Of a stretch of 64,000 nt of DNA, positions 11,359-22,529 are shown in pieces. The position numbers and the translations under genes were made by a program. The notes under the pieces were generated by a model. The model saw only the letters and a list, made by a program, of their open reading frames with translations. It did not search any database and was not told where the DNA came from. The DNA is taken from contig NC_065874.1 in assembly GCF_933775445.1 (NCBI RefSeq), positions 11,489,001-11,553,000 of the forward strand, written 5' to 3'. The first letter of the stretch is position 1; each line of letters opens with the position of its first letter. This DNA comes from Argentina anserina (taxonomy: Eukaryota > Streptophyta > Magnoliopsida > Rosales > Rosaceae).

Positions 11359-13640
11359 CCTAGGGGCCGAGATAAGAGCTCAGCTAATTTTTTATGTCAT
11401 TAGGGGTAAAACCGGGCGACAGACGGAATATTTTGGCGATACTGTCAAGGATGTAACTCGCGAACCTGTTTCAGGTTGCCACTCCCCTAATCTTGTACAA
11501 GCGTTAGTTCAATTCAAACTTTGTGAAAGCATCACCATATTTTTGAAACGGTGGGATATAATGTGCATTACATGACATGTAACACTACAAATCATCACCA
11601 ACAAAAGATGGAAACATGTCTTAATAAGACATCGATCAAGACTTCATCATGCCAACGAGGCATAAATATGCTACAACAAATATTGTCGGCTCGAAATAAA
11701 GCCGAGAGCAAACACTCATAGCTCAAAATCCTTTGGCGTTTTGCAATGCTAATTTGCAAAGTGTTGATCAATATCAATAGATGATGACCTAATCCGCCAA
11801 AGAGTATGGAGAACCGAAACAGATGTATAATAACAACATCAAATATCATATAAGTGTGCATTGCGCCACACAAAGATCGTGTAAGCCTGACTTATGCCAC
11901 AATTAAAACCGTCAGCTTATGTAGGAAGTGTCATGTAGTATGTAATGCGTTACATTGCATTAACATATTGCTTTTGGTAATGAAACCATAAATGCATCGA
12001 GATATTCTCGTATGTTCGTTTACTTGAACTTAATGTGAATTTCATAGCCAACAACTGTATTGAGATCTTAACCATGAACCAATTTAAAAAATGCATCAAC
12101 TAAGTAACATTAGTCACATAAATTTGGGAATAAACAGATATGAAGTCATTCAGACTATTAACTGAAGCTTTATACTTCATTCTTTTCATTTTATAACCGC
12201 AATGTATAATTGTTTTGAAATATGTGATAGTGAAAAGATATTCTCATGTTCTTCTATATAATGAGTGTCTTGTTTAAAGAACTTCTCATATCTCGCTCTT
12301 GTATATTTTGACCATAATGTATCTGTCTTTCAATGAAACGTTGTTGCACCTAAAGAAATTAATTTGGACTAGATGCATAAAGACATACAACTTGATTAGG
12401 CCAAATTCCAGGTGTATGTTGTGCTCGACAAGAGGGAAGATTCATTAGTATCAATACGATACAACTTTTAAGTACTGAATTGGAGGTCAAGTCCCATAGT
12501 ATGATAACTCAATTCAATAAACCGTGATCAATTCCATCACAATAGTAAAACCGGTGGTATAAGCGACAATTTCCGTCACAAACCAATATTTATCCCATTT
12601 TTTCAAACTTGTAGCTACACAAAATAGCTACGGATGGTAACAACGGTACTCCCAGCCGCTCCTAAAACTCGGTACCAGGTGAATCAAATCCCTATATACC
12701 ACCCGAAAAGTGAAATAATCGGGTTGAAAAGGAAAGGGAAGCTAAAAGTCCACGATAAAATACAAAATTTAGAGGAATTTAAATTGTATTAAAGCAGCAA
12801 CGCTAATTAAAACATACTTGTTTGTTTTCCAAATAAACAGCGTAATAGTTACTCTAGCTTAATTCCACAGTCATGCTTGAATCCATGAGTATACGTCGCG
12901 AAATAAATCTCGTCATTCAATTTTGTATTGTCATATGATAAATTTCACCAATCTGGGGCAAATTACCATGACCTTTTTTACCGTTTACCGAGAGATAAGA
13001 AATCATTAAATTTGAACCGGGTCAGACACTGCAAATTCGGGTCGAAAGGGTTTATATCGGAGTTGCACTTTGTACGGACGATAACAAGACGTCGTAGGTC
13101 GTAAGAGCTCCGACCAAAAGAGATTGCCATTGTTCTGGGTCGCAAGGCCGCCGAATTTAGAGTTGCGGCATGGGTCGATCTCGATGTGGTCTTAAACCGG
13201 AATCAATCCGGGTTGTGCATTGGCGCTAGGTTCGGGAGACGTCGGAGCACAAGGCAGCAAGGCGGAGACCTTGACTTTGGGGCGGCATCGCTGGGTTGAC
13301 GACGGGATTATGGGCACAAATGCTCAGACTAGGCGCCTCCGGTTGCTTAGCCTGGAAGAGGATTTGATCGATGTAGATCGGAGATCGGTAAGGTGCCCAG
13401 AGTGGATTTCTGGGTACCGAGAGGTAGAAAACTACTTTGTTTTTTTTTCTTCTTTTCTGCGATTCTTTCAGCAGAAGAATTTATTCATGATTTTTCTTCT
13501 TCTTCCGTTAAAAAAAATTAGGAAAGAAGGAATTTATGTATTCTTCTGTCGAATTATTTTCATGAAAGAATGCATTTTCTTCTTCATAAATTAGGGTTTT
13601 AGACCTAAGAACTCAGGGTTAGAAATACGTGTTGATAACG

Positions 13641-13819
13641 TGTTACAAAATAATGTAATACGCATCAAATAAGAATAAACATTATCTTTATTCATTGATA
13701 AGGCAGGCTTTTATATAGGCCTTTAATCAGGAATTATATATCATTCATTATCTAGATTAACCTATACTAATTAGGACAAGATACACCGGAAGATTACGGA
13801 GACTAATTCTCCTACAACA
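13641..13819 (-). repeat. LTR (5' LTR of the minus-strand element)
   Basis: This 179-bp LTR starts TGTTACAAAATAATG and ends CCTACAACA. It is the promoter-side LTR for the minus orientation and includes TATATAAAAGCC on that strand. It differs from its partner by several substitutions and small gaps, so the insertion is not recent. Confidence 0.85.
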
Positions 13820-14029
13820 AAAGTGTTATTAAAATGGAAAAAATGATTCATTCACTTTTAATTTGTGTATTAATTATCTGAATTATACACTATGGGATAT
13901 TCCAATTGTTAGTATAATTGTTTGCAATTGTTTTGGTTATATATTGTTTGAACTGATAGAGTGTTTTATTAAAACGTCTATAATAAACCCTGTAAAACAT
14001 CATCGTTAGTATAAAATAAGCAGAGATCG

Positions 14030-15453
14030 TTATTTCCGGGGAATTGAAGGGAACTCTAAACTTTAAGTGTTAACAAATAATGGGGGATTTGAAATTGATT
14101 ATTAACTACTAAAATAAAACCTAAATGACTATTTACATGATCGACTTCTCTTTAACAAACTTAAACCTATCATGCATTCTAATTTGACCAATTACATACT
14201 TTTTAGACACCAATACAATTAGAGGCTTAGGGGATCATCTAATCATGCAAGATTTCAATTAACATTTAGATTGACTTAGGGCCTAATCTAAATTTGCATA
14301 CAATCGAATTCAATAACACTTAGAGTAGAAATCAAATAAGATTACATTTAAGTACCAAATCTTTGTTGGAGACATGTTTCATATATGGCGTCACCCACCA
14401 TGGTTTCACATGCAAATTTCCAGAATTTTTACCACTTTTAATCAACACAAACCGAACCTACTTAGGGCATTATTCGATTTTTGTCAATATGGTTGATGAA
14501 TCTAGCACTCAAACACAATCTTATGGACTGCATCCAAACACTAAATTCATACGCACATATCTGAAAATTATCTAAAAGTATGAGAAAGATGATTAGAACA
14601 CAACAATAAAAATACAAACTCATTAATTATAGGAAACCATCAATTTGGCAAAGATCCAAAACTCCAAACAATATGAAAATTTTGATTCTTAATACAAAAC
14701 AATAATCGCACACAAACATTATAAAAAATCAAAAACGAACAAACCCGTGTTGATGAGTTGCGAGAATCACACGTTCTAGGAACCTTGGAGGTGTCTTCAA
14801 TGGTGATTTCGGTGGAGATGGAATTGGTATATGGGGGAGAGCGGCTTGCTGTTTTGTTGAATGATGTTTGAGGTAGTATTTTGGTAGAGCTTTGGCTCTT
14901 GAATGTAAATGAGAAGTGATGTTATTTGAGAGATGAAGCCATGTATATATAGAGGAAAAAAGGAGGGTAGTTGCATCTTTCCTCATATGATAATGCCATG
15001 CTTTAATCCCTTAAATCATGGCATGTTTTATTCCCTAAAACATGTCATGCTTTATTCCCTAAAACATGTCATGTTTTATTCCCTAAAACATGTCATGTTT
15101 TATTTCCTAAAACATACCATGTTTTATGCCTTTAATGATCATCTTCTATTTAATTGTTGCATGACTTGGCTCCATCTCTTTTTCTTTAATTATCTCTTTA
15201 ATCCAATCTAAAAATAAGAGAATAAAATCATAAGTAAGAGATAATTAGTTTCAAAACCTAACAGGGATTCCTAGTCAAACTAAGACTCTAGACCAATTAT
15301 GCGTTTTAAACTTATGTAAGCACAAAAAATGCATCCAATACCGCTCAAGACTCTTACTACGACTCAATGACTAAATAGTACAACAATAAGGACTAAGAAA
15401 AGTACAAATTGAGGTAAAACATGTTAAGAACGTCGCATAAAGTGCTCCTATCA
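14030..15453 (-). mobile_element. Probable LTR-derived (Ty3/gypsy-type) sequence, boundaries uncertain
   Basis: On the minus strand the segment opens at 15453 with TGATAGGAGCACTTTATGCG, a start I associate with long plant LTRs. It runs towards CCCCGGAAATAACGATCTCTG near 14030, another sequence common in such elements. A TATA-like stretch (TATATATACATGG on the minus strand) lies near 14940-14948. No target duplication was found. It would be a further insertion in the 3' part of the Harbinger element. Confidence 0.3.
14997..15130 (+). repeat. 24-bp tandem repeat, each unit a hairpin
   Basis: About five and a half copies of a 24-base unit with arms CATGTTTTA and TAAAACATG around a TTCCC spacer. 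The end copies are diverged (ATCCC, TTTCC) and the centre ones nearly identical. The array yields a meaningless 8-residue protein repeat. It lies in the probable LTR-derived stretch. Confidence 0.85.
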
Positions 15454-15590
15454 TGAACCAAATAAAATAATTTACGTTAAAACTCTTAAATTTTCAACAA
15501 AATCCATCCAGAATATTACACAAAATATTTATCCACAATAATTAAATAGAATCACTACACAAAATATATTAGAGTCGATTTAAATTGTAA

Positions 15591-16908
15591 CTACAATGCA
15601 TCAATTAGACTTTGTGCAATCATATTTCTTAGCACCACCATTTCTTGTCTTCCCGCACCATCTTCTTCATACTCATTATCATCCATATCATCACCAATTT
15701 CTTCATTTGGGTAGTCATCATCTTCATCAAAATCTTGATCTTGTTGAGCATACCTTCTTATATAATTATGAATAGCTATGGTTGCAATAACTATTTTTAC
15801 TTGTTTTTCATAAGAAAAACTTGACATATCATGTAAAATTACTTTTTTTTTTCAAACTCCAAACGTACGCTAAATTATACTCCTAAGGAAGAATGTGCAT
15901 GATTAAATACTTTATGACCCATAGGTTCATCACCTCTAAGAAAATGTGGAAGGTGATATTGCTCACCTTTGTACGGTCCTAAATAACCCTTTCGTTGTGG
16001 ATAACTGGCATCCACTAAATAATATTTTTTCTGAAATAAAGAGTAAAAATGAATATATAGTTTATAATTTATGACTAGAAACTCGAGACCTAAGTTAGAA
16101 ATTACCGTTTGGAGGATGTGGAAAATTTGATCGAGGATCTTGTGTAGGATGAAAATACTCTACTATCATGAGCAATGTCTTCCCAACCTGCACACACAAA
16201 TGTGAATTGCATGTCAAAGTTGCATACAACCATCACATTTTGGGTGGGTGACCCTTTACTATCAATATATGACACTCTATCTTTTGAAGAAACCACAGCT
16301 TGCACATGAATCCCATCAATTGCCCCAATGCAGTCCTACATATTTGTAGTAGTATGTTATCTTGATTTAAACAAATATTTATTAATAATAAAGTGACAAG
16401 TATTGTATATAACAATATATATACCTTAAAATGAGGCATGTACCTTCCATCACTCTCAATCTCTTTCAGAGTGATCCTAAATTCGAGATCCAAAGGTTTT
16501 ATAAGCTCATTCGCCATATTATAGAATATATCTAGCATTATATCAAAATATCTGCTCATTGTCTCTCTCGAACGTTGAAAACATTCTTGTGTCTGTCTAT
16601 TTGTCTCACCACCTCCCAAAATATAAAGAAACATTGTTAAAGTTTCAGTCGTGCCAATGTGCTTTGAACCCTTGAACACGTTTTCAACATCTTTCAATAG
16701 CATATGAAAGCATGACTTCTTCATCCTAAGTGCATTATAACATCTTGTTTCATTGCCTTCTAACACTTATAATAACCAAATGTACCATGTGTGAGAGCTT
16801 GTCATGCATGGAGTTTTCATAATATATTTTTCGGGATACACTTGCATAAGGTGATCGTCTACACATAATTTGATCTATCTCCTCCTCATGTGCGGAACTA
16901 TCCATCAT
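15591..16908 (-). pseudogene. PIF/Harbinger DDE transposase, inactivated
   Basis: The gene reads on the minus strand from about MDSSAHEEEIDQIM (16908) to IAQSLIDAL (15591). It contains the N-terminal RSRETMSRYF segment; an intron of about 90 bases; DCIGAIDGIHV with the first catalytic Asp (codon 16315-16317); NFDMQFTFVCAGWE and AHDSRVF with the second Asp (16165-16167); another intron; YYLVDASYPQRKGYLGPYKG; and the C-terminal IVIATIAIHNYIRR with an acidic tail. Breaks are clear: a 1-base shift after SRVF, a shift after FNHAHSSL, and a TAG at 15870-15872 exactly where the third catalytic residue (Glu of the I-E-R-T-F-G-V motif) should be, followed shortly by TGA where W is usual. It cannot make active transposase. 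Confidence 0.88.
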
Positions 16909-17041
16909 ATAAAAAATCTGCAATGACATTAACAAGAACATATATAATCAATATCTTTAACATAAAACAATGTATCAACAAAAAACAATAATCAATTCTA
17001 ATTCAGAACCACTATTAATAGAAAGAAGAGATCATACATGA

Positions 17042-17210
17042 ACATAATCAAATTTATTTAGAAGCACAACCTCAATAAAAACAAGTACCATGAATAAACA
17101 AACATGAGGGAAGTACCATTAGTAAGCAAAATCATGTTTATTTGAAAGCACAAGCTCAATAAAAATAGTACCATGAATAAACAAACATAAGGGAAGTACC
17201 ATCAGTAAAC
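17042..17210 (+). repeat. 83-bp tandem duplication, two copies
   Basis: GTACCATGAATAAACAAACAT occurs from 17085 and again from 17168, with matching sequence on both sides. The two copies agree at roughly nine of ten positions. The repeat lies between the two Harbinger genes. Confidence 0.8.
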
Positions 17211-17521
17211 AGAATCAGTTCTACAAGGTCTTTGTTACCCTAGTCTATGTTTTTAACTAATGAAATGCAACAAATTTCAAATTACAAATGAAGGGTCGGC
17301 CTTCTTTTTATTAAGAAGAAAAATCCGAAGCTTAAGATCAGCATCTATCATCACAGAGAACATCTCTCTCTTCTCTTGGGAGCAAAACAGCTCCGTTGAA
17401 AACCACCACAAAGGGGTACTAGTTTCAGCTTTGGGTAAAGTTACGACTACTCACATCACCTCTTGAATACTAGTCCCTTAGGAACTTGTAGGGACTGATG
17501 TCGCAGTACTCCTACTCTCAA

Positions 17522-18330
17522 CTACCTCAACAAGATGATCAATCTGCTTAGATAATTTCGCAGCACCTCACACCCTTGCTTTCTTCCCCTCTCCAAAAAC
17601 TCTTTTATCTTTTTTAGCCTCCGTTGGCCTCTCCACAGTTTTTTTTCCTTGGCTTTAGTATTTTGTTCGGGCTCAAGTTCCATATCATCATTGACTGAAA
17701 TAATATTATCATAAGAATCCTCAACCACCTCTTCAATATCAATAATAGTAGATGGAATCATGACAAAATGACCTAGAGTTGTGCAACTCTTGAACATTTT
17801 ATCATAAATTTGAATCATTTCAGGGCTAATTCCCCCATCACGAAATTTTCAGTATTATGAATTTTTCTGCAAATTAAAAATAAAATCGTCCATGTCATAA
17901 TATAGATCACAAAGTAATGAACATTATAAATCATGCTTAGATAAAAATAACCTAAGATACAACCAGAAGTTAAAAACACACCTCTTTTGGCCAACATTCC
18001 GGAGTCGCATCGATAGTCTTCTTAGCGGGATCTCAACCAATACCAGTTTCCTTTTGCAGTAGCGTGTTCCACAATTTATAGTCATTCTTAAGCAAATCCT
18101 ACTTGTTTTTCAATCGCTTTTTATCATAATCCCTCCCGGTTATCTCCTTAAAGGCTTTGACAACATTTTCCCATCCGGTTTTATCTAAATGTGTACCAGA
18201 CCGATTTCCCTTGTCCACTTCCTTAGCAGCTAAAGAACAAAATATACGTACTATATCATCAGGCCATGTAGCCTTTGGTTTTCCGTTAACATCGATTTCA
18301 AATGTGGTGGATTTCTTCTTCCCAATCTAA
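17522..18330 (-). pseudogene. Harbinger ORF1: Myb/SANT-like DNA-binding protein, inactivated
   Basis: On the minus strand the sequence reads KPKATWPDDIVRIFC, then KTGWENVVKAFKEITGRDYD, LLKNDYKLWNTLL and DATPECWPK, the plant Myb/SANT-like fold. An intron follows, with acceptor TTTAATTTGCAG near 17870. The next exon reads KFRDGGISPEMIQIYDKMF, then an acidic and a basic tail. In PIF/Harbinger elements this partner protein binds DNA and carries the transposase to the ends. Two in-frame stops interrupt the domain: a TAG where KNKQD is expected and a TGA where GIGWDP is expected. Both are single C-to-T or G-to-A type changes. Confidence 0.82.
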
Positions 18331-18462
18331 GGATAAGACATGCTTAGTTCTCCGTTCATAAATCAAGACATCAAGTAAACAATTAGCTCAAAATTAAATT
18401 GGGAAAAGAAACATCGATGAATGCATAAATAGTTAACCCTATAGATTAAAACGAGCATTTTA

Positions 18463-19065
18463 TGTAATATCCCACATTGGCTAACAGAGAAGGAGTGATG
18501 TGCCTTATATGTACATACCCACCTCTATCTAATATGAGGCCTTTTAGGGGCTTAATGACTTCTGAGGGGATGTGAACTGCGAAATTAAGCTTGCTCAGGG
18601 CAGAGCAATCCCAGGATGGGTGACCTATTGGGAAGTTGCCCGTAAACTCCCATAAATAAAATCATGAGGGCTATGCCCAAAGCGAAAAATATCGTGTTAC
18701 GGCGGAGCCGATATTGGGATGTGACAATTTAGTATCAAAGCCACTCTACTGTGTGGTGCGAGTGTGCCGACGAGGGCGTCAGACTCCTAAGGGGGTGGAT
18801 TGTAATATCCCACATCGGCTAATAGAGATGGAGTGATGTGCCTTATATGTGCATGCACACCTTTATCTAGCACAATGCATTTTAGGGGTTCAATGGCTTC
18901 GGAAAGGATGAGAACTCCGAAGTTAAACTTCCTCAGGCCAGAGCAATCCCAGGATAGGTGACCTACTGAGAAGTTGCTCGTAAGTTCCCAGAAACAAAAA
19001 CCGTGAGGGCTATGCCCAAAGCGGACAATATCGTGTTACGGTGAAGCTGGTCTCGGGATGTGACA
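18463..19065 (+). mobile_element. Cassandra TRIM retrotransposon with 5S-rRNA-like LTRs
   Basis: Two direct LTRs (18463-18726 and 18801-19065) start TGTAATATCCCACAT and end GGGATGTGACA. Each contains a 5S-rRNA-like stretch (about 18569-18645 and 18907-18984) with AGCAATCCCAGGAT-GGTGACC, the hallmark of Cassandra. The 74-bp interior holds only a primer-binding site (GTATCAAAGCC, about 18732-18742) and a polypurine tract (AAGGGGGTGG, 18789-18798). Flanks are TTTTA and TTTCA. It has no coding capacity; mobilisation would be by another element's proteins. Confidence 0.93.
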
Positions 19066-19263
19066 TTTCATAAAATAGTAAGAAGAGATACCTGACAAGC
19101 AAGTGTTGAGTTTCAATTTCATGAGAAAATGACAAAATCGTGAGGTCTATGCCTAAAGCGGACAATATCGTGTTACGGTGGAGCCGGTCTCGGGATGTGA
19201 CATTTCATAAAATAGTAAGAAGAGATACCTGACAAGCAAGTGTTGAGTTTCAATTTCTGGAGA
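18999..19263 (+). repeat. 137-bp tandem duplication across the Cassandra 3' boundary
   Basis: The end of the second LTR plus about 60 bases of flank (TTTCATAAAATAGTAAGAAG onward) occurs twice with an offset of 137: GACAATATCG at 19024 and 19161, and TTTCATAA at 19066 and 19203. The extra copy therefore contains a third, truncated Cassandra LTR end. Confidence 0.88.
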
Positions 19264-19717
19264 AAATGCTACGATTCAAAGGTGATTCCAAGAGACAGGT
19301 CCTTGTGCGAAAACTTCTTAGAGAAGAAGAAGCTTCGAACTGGTTCTTGTCTCTGTGGGTGTTCAACAAAAAGGAAGAGACGAATTGGATTTGTGGAGAA
19401 TGAAGAACGAAATGGAGAAGAAGAAAAAGTGTGCGGCATTATTTGAGGTAGGGCTTTAATGGCATGTGATATTTAAAAAACACTGAAGATAAAATGGGTT
19501 GCCCGTAAAATTTAATTTAAAACACATTGTAGCTATGTGTTTTTACCAAAGGCCACTTTCAAAAGCTACCCTCTCCTAATTTTTCAGTTTCGGCTGTTGT
19601 GAAAATCAATTTGGGCCAAAAGCAGTTTTAGAGAAGTTTATCAAACATCATCAATTACTCCCAAGAGTTCAAACAGCCCCAAAAGCAGGCATAAAAGTTG
19701 TGTCAAACTGGCCCTAA

Positions 19718-21683
19718 GTTAGATCGATCGGCCACATTTGATTGATAATATATGTCACACGGCCATATTATTCATACATAGTTCCATACTTGCACCAAGT
19801 TTCATGTTTTAGCTCATTTCTTCCATGTAGCTACAAGTTTCCTATTTTACCTTAAATTTCACTCACCGCTCCTCTTCTACTAGTTCTGCGAACTCCCCCT
19901 CAAAGTAGAGTTTCCACGACCATTCGTTTGGCCTGGCTTTATTAGGTGACATAATACTCACATCTTTCATTTAAGATCAGGTTGTGCAATATTAGATATG
20001 GCAATATACCTATCTTTCAATATTATGTAGTGCTTCGATCACTGCTTCACTACTTGTGAATATGGTTCAGTTGAATAAAACAATTCACTTCAAAACTATA
20101 CAAATTTCGACTCTAAGTCAAAGTTAGCATCGCAAGAGACTGCAACGTAGTTTATGACTCGACAGTTTTTGGGGTTTATGCATGGAACCCCACGTGTTAC
20201 AAGCTTCTGTGGAAGATCAAGCTCCACATGAGCTAGAAAACTAAATGTTCAATTTCCAGGATGAAGATTTGTATAGAAAATGGGACACTTTGAAGATTTT
20301 TATCCTCATAATTCCCATTATACAAAATTTTCCATTATAATGGAGCTCATAGTTCCTCTATTATAAAAGAGAAAATTAGAGATATACCTAACATTGAAGC
20401 CCCTCTTTTAAATCAAACCCACACAAATGTTTTTTTCAATTTAAACCCAAATTCTTTTTCTACAAGCCTATTTGGCCCTTTTGATCATTTTGGTTTCCTT
20501 AGTCGTAGCATCTACTTATTATACATGTTTAATTCAATCATTCAATTGATTTTTCATTACTATAAATTTCTGAAAAATTTCAAATTTTTCTTAAGAAAAA
20601 GTTATTTATATAGCTCATATGAAAGTTTTAGAATACAAGCACTACTTTAGCTTTGGTAGTTTATATGAGAGAAAATAAAGCTTATTGTGTACTTGTATCA
20701 TCCGTCATTTTTTTCTTCAATTTTTTTAATATGCCAATAAGGTACATGTGTTATTCATAATATATATGTTTTCTCAAATTATTTCTTTTCATATCATTGT
20801 ACCATGAATTTTTGTGTGGTAAACCTTTTATTCTAGGCCTTTCAATTTTTTTTCACTCTCTACTATTACCTAATATATAGACACATGCATATTAGTATAA
20901 ATTTCAAATTCAACCTATGAAAGAGATATTTAGAATGATAAAATATCTAACAAATAGGTTGATGTAAAAATTCCTAGAAGAGATGCTAGCTATATAAATA
21001 CATACCTAATTTTTAGGTTGTAATTAAAAATAAAAACCTACTAAATAGGAATAAAAAACTTATATCTCTATCTTAAACTAAGGTTGTAATAATTTTTTGA
21101 AATGAACAAAACTACCTATGACATAAAATAAAAAGATTGTTCAAAAAAAGAAGGAAAGTTCAAATCACCATAAAGCGATTTCAATTTTGAATTGATTTTA
21201 ATTAAAAAAACTTCTGAATTCTAGATATGTAATTAAGAAAATGCTCTATTATTTCTAAATTTATGATGAGTAAAATAAAATTTATAATTAAGGCAATTAA
21301 TGAGAGCACAATTTACTGATTAAGAAATCACTAATTTATATAAGCTTTTAATAGTGACTTTTTGTAATTTAAATTTAAAAGAATTATTATAATTCAGTGC
21401 ATAATGAAAAAAATATATGAGTTTATATTAAAAGAGCATCTAAAAATTGGGTATATATTGAAATACCCCAAATTTTATATGTCCCATTATGTTCAATTTC
21501 CATAAACGTTTTTGAGCTCATACAGCATGAAAGTGATATAGCTAACACTTCCATGGTTAGAAATTATAGCATTTCAAACTATAATTTACTTTAGAAAGAT
21601 GAGCATTATAGTAATGTTGCTAACCAAACAATAACACTGGTCTATTGCTAAATAAAACATCTTTTAAGTCTACAAGCTTCGAA
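19718..21683. other. AT-rich intergenic sequence
   Basis: No gene, RNA or clear transposon end was recognised. It is strongly AT-rich with many homopolymer runs and is probably old decayed repeat sequence. Confidence 0.5.
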
Positions 21684-21692
21684 TTAAAATTA

Positions 21693-22520
21693 GGGTCCGG
21701 ATCAAAGGGCATCTTATCTTACACTAGTTTTTACACATATTATGAACCATTAGATCTAACTAAGTTTAATGGCCTTGATTAATTTCTAAAATGATGTGGC
21801 AAATCAGCAAATGACATGGAATAATTTATTTTTCTCAGCCAATAATTAATAAATATAAATCGTTATTTAAATAAAAAAAATCAAAATAAAAAGTTTCAAG
21901 AATAAGAACTGGGAAATGAATATGAAGAACTGATGAAGATTGATAACATACGATGGTGCATGAGTATGGATTGAGTCGAAATAAAAAATTTGGGTTTTGA
22001 TTGCATTTGATGCAGAGGATATATAATGTTTTAATTAAATAAAGGGTAGGGCTTAAATTTGATGGTACAATTGCAATTGGAAGGAAATTATCGATTAGGG
22101 TTCATATAGAATGATGACCGTGAACCTAGAGTTGCTTGCTTACTTGGTGATGATGATAATTGTTAGAATTTATAACCTAAAACAATATCCTAGGTTGCTG
22201 ATTGAGGGTGTGAATGAAGTATATAATAGAGACTAAATTAAAAAGAACAACGTGAATATCCCAACACTCCCAAGAATCTCAAATCATCCGAGTATAATCG
22301 ATTTTGATTTTGGAATTTTTTTTCGTCGGAGATGATGATGTTATTTTCAGAATTTTATGTTTAGATTTTTATTTATAGAAATTTTATATATTATTATTGA
22401 TTCCACGTCATTTCCACTTCAGGAAAATTTTTTATCAAGACCATTGGATTTAGTCAGATCTAATGGTTAAGAAGAGGTGTAAAAATTTGTGTAAAATAAG
22501 GTGTCCCTTTAACCGGACCC
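21693..22520. mobile_element. MULE-like element A (828 bp, 9-bp target duplication)
   Basis: Terminal inverted repeats of roughly 90 bases begin GGGTCCGGATCAAAGGG on the left. The reverse complement of the right end begins GGGTCCGGTTAAAGGG, and both continue with TTACAC...CCATTAGATCT-ACTAA. The flanks are perfect copies of TTAAAATTA (21684-21692 and 22521-22529). The interior is non-coding. A 9-bp duplication with long inverted repeats points to the Mutator superfamily. Confidence 0.75.
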
Positions 22521-22529
22521 TTAAAATTA

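Larger units (their letters stand above)
7811..13819 (-). mobile_element. LTR retroelement without recognisable genes (LARD-like)
   Basis: Direct LTRs at 7811-8006 and 13641-13819 both begin TGTTACA and end in ACA. They are flanked by the same 5-bp target duplication AAAGT (7806-7810 and 13820-13824). Orientation is minus: a polypurine tract AAGGGGGAG lies directly against the LTR at 8007-8015 (read on the minus strand), and the LTR carries the TATA-like TATATAAAAGCC on the minus strand. The 5.6-kb interior shows only short frames, none of which I can match to gag, protease, integrase or reverse transcriptase. It is either a large non-coding derivative mobilised in trans or a heavily decayed copia-type element. 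The copia assignment rests on the PPT/LTR style only. Confidence 0.8.
6484..19714 (-). mobile_element. Nested, dead PIF/Harbinger element (13.2-kb composite)
   Basis: The left end reads GGCCCAGTTTGATACA and the right end, on the minus strand, GGGCCAGTTTGACACA. Both are directly flanked by TAA (6481-6483 and 19715-19717), the 3-bp target duplication expected of PIF/Harbinger. Between them lie the two genes of such elements on the minus strand: a Myb/SANT-like ORF1 (about 18.33-17.52 kb) and a DDE transposase (16.91-15.59 kb). Later insertions account for most of the length: a MULE-like element, a 6-kb LTR element with its own solo LTR, an LTR-derived stretch and a Cassandra TRIM. Without them the element would be about 4-5 kb, normal for the superfamily. 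The terminal repeats agree for only about 14-16 bases, so pairing these two ends is inference; two separate elements remain possible. Confidence 0.55.

Noticed and set aside
13220..13594. 124-residue open frame on the plus strand
   Set aside because: It lies in the leader side of the minus-strand LTR element, ends in a low-complexity Phe/Ile stretch and matches nothing.
14997..15130. CRISPR-like array
   Set aside because: The units are head-to-tail without unique spacers, in a plant nuclear context; a simple tandem repeat.
14747..15262. A separate 516-bp LTR (TGTTGATGAG to CCTAACA)
   Set aside because: It has TG...CA ends and a TATA-like stretch, but the 5-base flanks (ACCCG and GGGAT) do not match and no primer-binding site follows; kept only as part of a broader, low-confidence LTR-derived segment.
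18569..18984. 5S rRNA genes
   Set aside because: The 5S-like stretches are imperfect, lie inside LTRs with PBS and PPT between them, and fit Cassandra; they are not ribosomal genes.
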